Below, one piece after another: positions 17,055 to 23,390 of a stretch of DNA of 64,000 bases. The first letter of the stretch is position 1, and each line of letters opens with the position of its first letter. The notes below the pieces were generated by a model. That model made no database searches. It worked only from the letters and a program-made list of their open reading frames with translations, and was not told the DNA's origin. A program made the position numbers and the translations under genes. This DNA comes from Sphingomonadaceae bacterium (lineage in GTDB: Bacteria; Pseudomonadota; Alphaproteobacteria; Sphingomonadales; Sphingomonadaceae). The DNA is taken from the NCBI GenBank assembly GCA_024236155.1, contig JACKLA010000003.1, positions 186,001 to 250,000 on the forward strand, read 5' to 3'.

Positions 17055-17381
17055 ATGAAGAAACTCATTGCACTGGCCATGGTTGGCAGCATCCTCTCGG
17101 CAACTGGCCCAGCACTCCCTGCAGCTCACGCAACAGAGGCGGCAACAAAGCAGATCACCGTCCTTGTAAGGACGCTTACCGGCAAGACGATTCCCATCGC
17201 GATCACGCGCGAATCAACCGTGCTCGAATTGAAGCAGGCGATTACCGCCAAGGAAGGCATACCGCCCGACCAGCAGCGCCTCATCTTCGCCGGAAAGCAG
17301 CTGGAAGATGAGCGCAGGCTGGTCGACTACAACGTGCAGAACGAAACCACTGTGCACCTCGTGCTTCGTTTGCGTAGCTAG
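17055..17381 (+). CDS. Exported ubiquitin-like protein
   Basis: A 108-residue protein: a signal peptide (MKKLIALAMVGSILSATGPA, cleavage probably after AHA26) followed by a complete ubiquitin fold (residues 34-108 align with ubiquitin 1-75). By my hand alignment with human ubiquitin recalled from memory, 46 of 75 positions are identical, including an unbroken run from Lys33 to Asp52 (EGIPPDQQRLIFAGKQL). The Ile44 patch is kept (Leu8, Ile44, His68, Val70), as are Lys11, Lys27, Lys33 and Lys48 and Arg72. Lys6 becomes Arg, Lys29 Ala and Lys63 Asn. The tail ends LRLRS with a stop, so the Gly-Gly needed for conjugation is absent. A strong ribosome site (GGAGGA) precedes the ATG. No E1, E2 or deubiquitinase gene is nearby. 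It overlaps the convergent hydrolase gene by four bases. Confidence 0.95.
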   Translation: MKKLIALAMVGSILSATGPALPAAHATEAATKQITVLVRTLTGKTIPIAITRESTVLELKQAITAKEGIPPDQQRLIFAGKQLEDERRLVDYNVQNETTVHLVLRLRS

Positions 17382-18073
17382 GGGCGCTCCTCCTCCATGA
17401 AATTGTGCAGTGCTCCGACAATTACGGCAATGGCTCTGCGCGAGCTCCCGAGTTCAAAGTGCCGATAGGGCAGCTCGAACCGCGCATCGGATTCATCGGG
17501 CGCACCCCTTGCGCATTCCGCAGCGACGATGCCATCCTTCGTTGACCACATGGCGATTGTTGGCACCGGAGGTTTGGCGGAAATCTCCTCAGGGAACGGA
17601 GGAGCATCGACCGTGTGATCGTTGAGCCGCTCATATAGTCGCCAGGCATTGTTGGCGCGGCGATTGCCCGAAAACGGCGATCCCAAGGTGACCGCAAGCG
17701 CAACCAGTTCCGGCCTGCGATGCGCAAGCAATCTCGCATAAAGGCCGCCGAGGCTCCATCCGATTATCACAACCTTGCGGCCAGTGCTTGTAGCGATATC
17801 GGCCAGTCGACCTTCAACCCGAGCGATCGCTTGCGTGGTAACCCGCACGTTGAAACCTTCTTGCCAACCGTATGGGTCAAAACCTGCCTGACGCAACGAG
17901 GCGCGCAGCAAGGCAGTCGATCGATCACCCGACAGCATGCCAGGAATGACCAGCACCGGTCGGCCCATCCCGAAGTTTTCGCAGTGGTCTGCTCGACGGC
18001 AGGGCGCTGCCAGAACCTTCGGCACTGCTCCTAGCTCAGTGGCCCAACGCCATAGAGGCGGCGGCTCAGCCAA
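17378..18073 (-). CDS. Alpha/beta hydrolase
   Basis: A 231-residue hydrolase. The nucleophile elbow is GWSLGG (Ser in VVIIGWSLGGLYARLLA), the acid is likely the Asp in WSTKDGIV and the His is in LPYRHFELG, giving a complete triad. An N-terminal HPVLVIPG-like strand (GRPVLVIPGMLSGDRST) gives the oxyanion region. I take the TTG at 18073 as start, seven bases after the stop of the upstream flavin oxidoreductase gene, because the preceding residues (WRWATELGAVPKVLAAP) fit the family's N-terminus; a GTG at 18025 is the alternative. No signal peptide is seen, so the enzyme is probably cytoplasmic. Substrate unknown. Confidence 0.85.
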   Translation of the reverse strand: MAEPPPLWRWATELGAVPKVLAAPCRRADHCENFGMGRPVLVIPGMLSGDRSTALLRASLRQAGFDPYGWQEGFNVRVTTQAIARVEGRLADIATSTGRKVVIIGWSLGGLYARLLAHRRPELVALAVTLGSPFSGNRRANNAWRLYERLNDHTVDAPPFPEEISAKPPVPTIAMWSTKDGIVAAECARGAPDESDARFELPYRHFELGSSRRAIAVIVGALHNFMEEERP

Positions 18074-18080
18074 GCCTCGA

Positions 18081-19487
18081 TCAGTCCCCGGTCAGAATAC
18101 GATCAACCAGCTCCTTCACCGTCGGGGTGAAGTTGTTGGAGTAGAACGGATCCTGCTTGAAGCGATAGGCAGCATGGCCGGCGAAGGCGAGGTTCTCGTC
18201 CGGGTCGCCGCCATGGGCGATGTCCTGCAGCGTTTTCTGGATGCAAAAGCTGCGTGGGTCGGCGAGGCGCCCGGTGGTGTGATCGTCGTGATCCTTCCAG
18301 CTGGAAAACTGGCAATGCGAAAGGCAGCCCATGCAGCCTTGCTGGTCGGCGCGAATCTGGTCGGCGCTGTCGGGCGTGACGAATACCACTGTGTTGTCAG
18401 GCGTCTTGAGTGCTTCGGTGAAGCCTTCATGCATCCATGACTGTGCCTTGCGCTGGTCGCCGGGGTGAACGAAGAAATATTTGGCCTTGCCGTGATCGGA
18501 AAGCGGAACGGTGCCCTCTTCCTCGTCGCGCTTGAAGATCGGGATCTGCCGCTCGCTGCGGTGCATCAGGTCATAGAGGAACGGAGTCTTGACCGCGCTC
18601 GAATAAAAACCGGTGGGGCTGAACTTGTGCAGCAGCACATCGCCCGGCTCGACCGTGCGCAGCATGTCCTTCCACACCTGCGGGATCGGGCTTTCATGGG
18701 TCAGCAGCGGGCGGGTGCCGAACTGGAATGCGATCTTGCCCAGATCGGGATTGTCGATCCAGTCGTTCCACTCACGCAGGAACCAAACGCCCCCGGCCAT
18801 GACGATGGCAGTGTCTTCGGAAACGCCCTCTGCGCGCATGGTATCGCGCAGCGCCTTGACACGGGGATAGGGATCTTCCGGGCTGCGCGGGTCTTCTGCA
18901 TTGGAAAGCCCGTTGTGCCCGCCAGCGAGCCACGGGTCTTCATAGACCACCGCCGCCATCAGTTCGGGCACCTTGGAATAGCTGCGCTTCCACAGCGCAC
19001 GAAACGCGCGCGCCGAGCTGATGATCGGCAAATAGTGGACGTTGAACCGCTGCGCGATCTCGGCCAGCTTGTAGGGCATGCCCGCCCCGCAGGTAACGCC
19101 GGTAATCAGGCCCTTGCAGTTCTCCAGCACGCCCTCGAGCACCTGCTGCGCGCCGCCCATTTCCCACAGCACATTGATGTTGATCGCACCCTTGCCATTG
19201 GCGATTTCATAGGCACGCTTGACCTGCTCTGTCGCCCCGTCGATGCCGAAGCGGACCAGCTGTTCGAAGCGTTCCTTGCGCGTAGCCTGCGGATATATCT
19301 GCGGGATGGGATTGCCGTCATCGTCATAACTGTCCGCATTGACGGCGCTGACTGTGCCGATGCCGCCAGCTGCCGCCCACGCGCCCGAACTGGCATGGTT
19401 GGTGGCCGACACCCCCTTGCCCCCTTCGACCAGCGGCCAGACTTCACGGCCACCATACAGAATTGGGCTCAGTCCCTTGAAACTCAT
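18081..19487 (-). CDS. NPD/nitronate-monooxygenase-family flavin oxidoreductase
   Basis: A 468-residue protein of the FMN-dependent 2-nitropropane dioxygenase (nitronate monooxygenase)/YrpB-type TIM-barrel family. Family segments include the N-terminal PILYGGREVWPLVEGGKGVSATNHASSGAWAAAGGIGTVSAVN, the VTCGAGMPYKL strand with FMN-phosphate-binding glycines, and TAIVMAGGVWFLREW. The C-terminal quarter has a cysteine cluster (GCMGCLSHC) that is not part of the minimal family and might bind metal. The enzyme probably oxidises nitronates or a related substrate, but the long form is uncharacterised as far as I know. The downstream hydrolase starts seven bases after its stop. Confidence 0.88.
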   Translation of the reverse strand: MSFKGLSPILYGGREVWPLVEGGKGVSATNHASSGAWAAAGGIGTVSAVNADSYDDDGNPIPQIYPQATRKERFEQLVRFGIDGATEQVKRAYEIANGKGAININVLWEMGGAQQVLEGVLENCKGLITGVTCGAGMPYKLAEIAQRFNVHYLPIISSARAFRALWKRSYSKVPELMAAVVYEDPWLAGGHNGLSNAEDPRSPEDPYPRVKALRDTMRAEGVSEDTAIVMAGGVWFLREWNDWIDNPDLGKIAFQFGTRPLLTHESPIPQVWKDMLRTVEPGDVLLHKFSPTGFYSSAVKTPFLYDLMHRSERQIPIFKRDEEEGTVPLSDHGKAKYFFVHPGDQRKAQSWMHEGFTEALKTPDNTVVFVTPDSADQIRADQQGCMGCLSHCQFSSWKDHDDHTTGRLADPRSFCIQKTLQDIAHGGDPDENLAFAGHAAYRFKQDPFYSNNFTPTVKELVDRILTGD

Positions 19488-19512
19488 TATAATTCCTGTC
19501 TTTTGAAACAGC

Positions 19513-20250
19513 CTATCTGGCTGCGTTGCCCGCGCCGCCTTGCGACCCCTGGCACGGCTTTATGTTCTTAGGTTCGGGCCTGTTAGCGGCTCGCTTGAAC
19601 TGTGCATAGTACCCGGCAAGTTCCGGGGCATCCTTGAAGGCAACAAGTTCGAATCCCACCCGCTCGAACTCGCAGGACAGCAATAACGGGTCGATCCCGT
19701 GCTGGTCTGTCGGACGGTCGACATCGACGACGATGATCTGCCCGTCTTCGCGCAAGGCGGGCCACATACGCCACAGGAGCGCGTAGGGTTCCTGCACCTC
19801 GTGATACATGTGGACGAGGAAGATGCGGTCGAAACTGTCTTTCGGCAGGCGCGGGTCGTCGGGTGCGCCGAGCTTGATCGAGACATTGTCGAACCGCTCA
19901 CGCTCGACGCGGTTGCCGAGCCGGGCGATCGCCGCTTCATCGATGTCCTGGGCCAGCACCCGTCCATCGGCGCCCACGCGATCCGCCAGACGCACGGTAT
20001 AATACCCCTCACCCGCGCCGATATCGGCAACAGTCATACCCTTTTCGATACCCGCAAGGTCCATCACTGTTTCGGCCTCGCCACGGTTGTCACGCGCTGT
20101 TTCGGTCGAAAACTCGTTCTCGCCCAAGGCTGACACAGGGCGGTCTGGCAGCGGAAAATCGGTCGATGATTCGGGCCTGTCCGACGGTGCGGGCGAGCAT
20201 GCCGTAGCGGCAAGGACAGCCGCGAAAAATGCTGATCGAAAACGGATCAT
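19513..20250 (-). CDS. SAM-dependent methyltransferase with a lipoprotein signal
   Basis: A class I methyltransferase (245 residues) with motif I VADIGAGEGYYTVRLADRVG and motif post-I VLAQDIDEA, then APDDPRLPKDSFDRIFLVHMYHEV and GQIIVVDVDRP, all well preserved. Unusually, the N-terminus is a signal peptide of lipoprotein type (MIRFRSAFFAAVLAATACSP, lipobox ATAC, relaxed), which would place the enzyme outside the cytoplasm where no S-adenosylmethionine is expected. The C-terminal tail is short and Lys/Gly-rich with a second cysteine. The gene follows the caspase-like gene after 69 bases on the same strand. Confidence 0.85.
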   Translation of the reverse strand: MIRFRSAFFAAVLAATACSPAPSDRPESSTDFPLPDRPVSALGENEFSTETARDNRGEAETVMDLAGIEKGMTVADIGAGEGYYTVRLADRVGADGRVLAQDIDEAAIARLGNRVERERFDNVSIKLGAPDDPRLPKDSFDRIFLVHMYHEVQEPYALLWRMWPALREDGQIIVVDVDRPTDQHGIDPLLLSCEFERVGFELVAFKDAPELAGYYAQFKRAANRPEPKNIKPCQGSQGGAGNAAR

Positions 20251-20319
20251 CAGGCGGCTTTAGTCGCCCCCTCTGCCATGCGCAAACATCGATCCGTTCC
20301 CCGTCGAGCGGCTGGATGC

Positions 20320-21156
20320 TCAGGGAATCGGTAAAGTCCTCATTCCCGCGATGAACACGTTGAACGGCAGGTCTCCCTGCCGCCATGGCGATTGCCTGCC
20401 CTGCGTAGCGTCGTTCACCTTTACCGCTGTACGCCGGAAGGTCTCGTCCAGCGATTGCCTGCGTGTAATTTCCCGCGCGAATACCTTGGCGAATGGGCTA
20501 CCCTTCCCCGGCGTATCGCCGTCCTCTGCAACATTACCCGGCTCGGTCGAGAAGAACACAACCGCCGATAACCCACGTAAATTGCCCAGCTGCGCAAGCC
20601 CGTCGCGCGCTTGCGCGAGGTCAAGCAGGGTGATCGGCTGCAATCCGCGCGATCCATCGGTGATCTCGACCACCGAGATATCCTCGCCATCGTCGAGCGT
20701 CGAAATCGGGTTGTTGCGGCATGCATCGACGATCACCACGACACCCTTCGCCCGCGCTGTCAGCCGTTCGAGCAGCGGGTCGAGTGCGATCAGCGCGGTG
20801 CTGTCGGAAGAAAGGAAGTAGTTGATCCCGTCGACCTGAAAACCATGCGCCGCAACGTAAAGCACCGCAATATCATCGCCCGACATCGAATTGACGAAAC
20901 TGTCCATCGCCGCCTGCCAATCGTCGGCATTGGGCTCCTCGAGCAAAGTGACTTCATCGATGGCAGTACGCTTCATCGCTTCGCCGACCATGCGGATATC
21001 GGTGATCGGATTGGCAAGGCGCAGCGCCTCATTGGGCGCTTCGGTGTAGTTGGAGCCGATCAGCAGGGCCTTGGTCCCTGCCCAGGCGGGATGGGCTATC
21101 GTCAAGCCGACGCCAAGCACGAGGTAGACGGAAAGCTTGCGCAACAGGCCCGTCAT
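20320..21156 (-). CDS. Exported caspase-family (peptidase C14) protein
   Basis: A 278-residue protein with a signal peptide (MTGLLRKLSVYLVLGVGLTI, ending HPAWA) and a caspase-fold domain. The catalytic His104 sits in YVAAHGFQVDG and the nucleophile Cys146 in VIVDACRNNP, the signature of bacterial metacaspase-like/orthocaspase proteins; FFSTEPGNVAEDG and SPFAKVFAREI follow as expected. No additional repeat or propeller domain is seen, so it is a stand-alone peptidase probably cleaving after basic residues in the periplasm. Its ATG overlaps the stop of the outer-membrane protein gene (ATGA), which itself overlaps prfB, so the two are co-translated. Confidence 0.92.
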   Translation of the reverse strand: MTGLLRKLSVYLVLGVGLTIAHPAWAGTKALLIGSNYTEAPNEALRLANPITDIRMVGEAMKRTAIDEVTLLEEPNADDWQAAMDSFVNSMSGDDIAVLYVAAHGFQVDGINYFLSSDSTALIALDPLLERLTARAKGVVVIVDACRNNPISTLDDGEDISVVEITDGSRGLQPITLLDLAQARDGLAQLGNLRGLSAVVFFSTEPGNVAEDGDTPGKGSPFAKVFAREITRRQSLDETFRRTAVKVNDATQGRQSPWRQGDLPFNVFIAGMRTLPIP

Positions 21157-22184
21157 AGCCGGAACGATACCCCCAGATTGACCCCGTGATTGACCCGCGT
21201 GTCGCCGAAATCGAAATCGCCGGAAATCGGGAAATACAGGATCGCACGATAACGAATATCGAGCGCAATGTTCTCGGCCAGAGCAAACTGCGCGCCGACC
21301 GCGAAATCCGGGCCAATGCTGAGTTCGCCACTATCGATCCGGTCTTCTTCCCTCACCAGATCGCCGTTTACGCCGAAGAAGCGGGTGTTGAAGTTGGTCG
21401 AGGGCTGGTAGCTGCCCTGGATCATGCCGTTGAAAAAGGCGACTGCGCCTTCGTTGAACGGCACGAAAGCGGTGACACCTACTCGCGCGCTGTAGGTTTC
21501 CAGAGTCCGATCCGTAGCTATGTCGGTAGGCTGTGCGGCGCCATCCAAGTTGCGTGACGGAGCGTCTTCACCGAGTGTCTCGGCAACGAACGCCTGCACT
21601 TCGTCAGTACTCTGAATGGTGATCGCACCCTGCCCGGCAATATCGAGCCGTTCATAGCGGGCACCGGCGAGGATCGCGAAATTCTCGTTCAGTCGCCGCT
21701 GCCAGGTCAGTTCGGCATCGATCCGGTCGACCTCGTCGGACACGACCGTCTGGATGACCGACAACTCGTTGAAGAAGATATCTCCGACTGTGACCTCAAC
21801 CTCACGCGAGGAGACCAGTTCGGTTGTGGTCTTCCCGCTGCCAATCATCGCGGTCAGCGTAAAGCGATCGCGATCATTGCCAAAATTGATCATGCCGCCG
21901 ATCATCGGGAAGCCGACCTGGTCCGAGTTCGAGGCGGAACCGTTGTCCTGGACGGTAACGGTCAGGTCATCGAAACCGCTTGCGTCGCGCAGGTCCTGAG
22001 TGAGCGCCTCATCGACCACCTGGCGCGCGTCCTGCAGGCCATTGAGATCGGAAGTGCGCAGGTTGGAATTGTCGAAATAGTAGGAAACGCGCGGGCCGAC
22101 GGTCACATCTGCCAGTGCCGGGCTCGCAACGCCGAGGCTGGCGAGGCAACATCCGGCGGCAAACCGTTTCCCGAATTTCGTCAC
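21153..22184 (-). CDS. Outer-membrane beta-barrel protein, unknown family
   Basis: A 343-residue exported protein (signal peptide MTKFGKRFAAGCCLASLGVA, cleavage after ALA before DVTVGPRVSYYF). The mature protein is made of alternating polar and hydrophobic strands (SVSYYF-, RFTLTAMIG-, LNENFAILAGARYERLDI-, YSARVGVTAFVPF-, IALDIRYRAILYF-like) with Gly/Asn-rich turns and ends in VNLGVSFRL, a C-terminal hydrophobic position usual for barrel proteins recognised by the BAM machinery. No specific porin family is recognised. Genes are prfB upstream and the caspase-like peptidase downstream, both overlapping by four bases. Confidence 0.85.
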   Translation of the reverse strand: MTKFGKRFAAGCCLASLGVASPALADVTVGPRVSYYFDNSNLRTSDLNGLQDARQVVDEALTQDLRDASGFDDLTVTVQDNGSASNSDQVGFPMIGGMINFGNDRDRFTLTAMIGSGKTTTELVSSREVEVTVGDIFFNELSVIQTVVSDEVDRIDAELTWQRRLNENFAILAGARYERLDIAGQGAITIQSTDEVQAFVAETLGEDAPSRNLDGAAQPTDIATDRTLETYSARVGVTAFVPFNEGAVAFFNGMIQGSYQPSTNFNTRFFGVNGDLVREEDRIDSGELSIGPDFAVGAQFALAENIALDIRYRAILYFPISGDFDFGDTRVNHGVNLGVSFRL

Positions 22185-23308
22185 TCCACATCCTCCACGT
22201 CAACAGTTTCCCCGGTCACCCTTTGCGCAAGCGAGGCGGCGATGAAATCGTCCAGCGCACCGTCGAGCACAGCGTCGGGCGCGGTCGAGGTTACCCCGGT
22301 GCGCAGGTCCTTCACCATCTGGTATGGCTGGAGGACATAGCTGCGGATCTGGTGGCCCCAACCGATCTCGCTCTTTTCCTGATATTCGCCCGAGGCCGCC
22401 GCCTCGCGTTCCGCCATTTCACGCTCGAACAGGCGCGCTTTCAGCATGTTCATCGCGATATCGCGGTTCTTGTGCTGGCTGCGGTCCTGCTGGCTGGCGA
22501 CGACGATACCGGTCGGCTGGTGGGTGATACGGACCGCAGAATCGGTCGTGTTAACGTGCTGCCCGCCTGCGCCCGACGCGCGGTAAGTGTCGATCTTCAA
22601 ATCGGCCGGATTGATCTCGATGTCGATATTGTCATCGATGACCGGGTAGACCCAGACCGAGCTGAAGCTGGTGTGGCGGCGTGCGCTTGAATCGTAGGGA
22701 CTGATGCGAACAAGGCGATGGACACCGCTCTCGGTCTTGGCATAGCCATAGGCGTTTTCACCCTTGAGTAGCAGCGTCGCGCTCTTGATACCGGCCTGGT
22801 CGCCCGCCTGATATTCAACCGTATCGACCTTGAAGCCGCGGCGTTCAGCCCAGCGGGCATACATGCGAAAGAGCATTTCGGCCCAGTCCTGGCTCTCCGT
22901 TCCCCCGGCGCCGGCATGGATTTCGAGATAGGTGTCGTTCGCATCGGCTTCACCCGAAAGCAGCGCCTGCACCTTGTCGGCATCCGCGCGGTCTGCGAGC
23001 TTAGCAAGCGAGGCAAGCCCATCGTTGACGATGTCCTCGTCACCTTCGGCCTCGCCCATTTCGATGAACTCGATCGCATCACCCATCTCGGATGAAATCT
23101 CGTTCACCGTGTTGACTGATGTTTCGAGCTGCTTCTGCTCACGATTGATCGCCTGCGCTTCCCTGGGATTGTCCCACAGCGTCGGGTCCTGCACGCGCGC
23201 GTTGAGTTCCTCTAGGCGGCGCAGCGCGCGGTCCCAGTCGAGCGACTGGCGTACCAGTTGCAGCGCGGCTTCGATCCGGTCGATATGGGCCTGCCCTTCG
23301 GCACGCAT
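22181..23308 (-). CDS. prfB: Peptide chain release factor 2
   Basis: Releases the peptide at UGA and UAA stop codons. The catalytic GGQ motif is at residues 248-250 (GAGGQHVNTTDSAVRITH) and the codon-recognition tripeptide corresponds to SPY at 203-205 (E. coli uses SPF). There is no in-frame UGA after the first codons, so the autoregulatory +1 frameshift seen in E. coli prfB is absent. The ATG at 23308 has a GGAG eight bases upstream; an in-frame GTG lies three codons earlier. It is the third gene of amiC-mrcA-prfB, and the stop is translationally linked to the outer-membrane protein gene (ATGA). Confidence 0.97.
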   Translation of the reverse strand: MRAEGQAHIDRIEAALQLVRQSLDWDRALRRLEELNARVQDPTLWDNPREAQAINREQKQLETSVNTVNEISSEMGDAIEFIEMGEAEGDEDIVNDGLASLAKLADRADADKVQALLSGEADANDTYLEIHAGAGGTESQDWAEMLFRMYARWAERRGFKVDTVEYQAGDQAGIKSATLLLKGENAYGYAKTESGVHRLVRISPYDSSARRHTSFSSVWVYPVIDDNIDIEINPADLKIDTYRASGAGGQHVNTTDSAVRITHQPTGIVVASQQDRSQHKNRDIAMNMLKARLFEREMAEREAAASGEYQEKSEIGWGHQIRSYVLQPYQMVKDLRTGVTSTAPDAVLDGALDDFIAASLAQRVTGETVDVEDVE

Positions 23309-23390
23309 GGCATTCACTCCAACAGATTGGCGGCCCGCTTAGCGGACAGGTATGGATTGTAAAGGCAGGCGGCGAACCGCCGGTTGCCGA

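Noticed and set aside
17055..17381. NEDD8, SUMO or TtuB/ThiS-type identity for the ubiquitin-like protein
   Set aside because: Arg at ubiquitin position 72 (NEDD8 has Ala), the EGIPPDQQRLIFAGKQL run and full-length colinearity identify ubiquitin itself; small bacterial sulphur carriers lack these residues.
18016..18085. Possible tRNA-like stretch (CTAGCTCAGTGGCCC) near the end of the oxidoreductase gene
   Set aside because: The D-arm-like bases are not followed by an anticodon arm or TTCRANTC loop; it is the N-terminal coding part of the hydrolase on the other strand.
22181..23308. Programmed frameshift in prfB
   Set aside because: The frame is continuous from the start; no in-frame UGA or Shine-Dalgarno-like slip site near codon 25.
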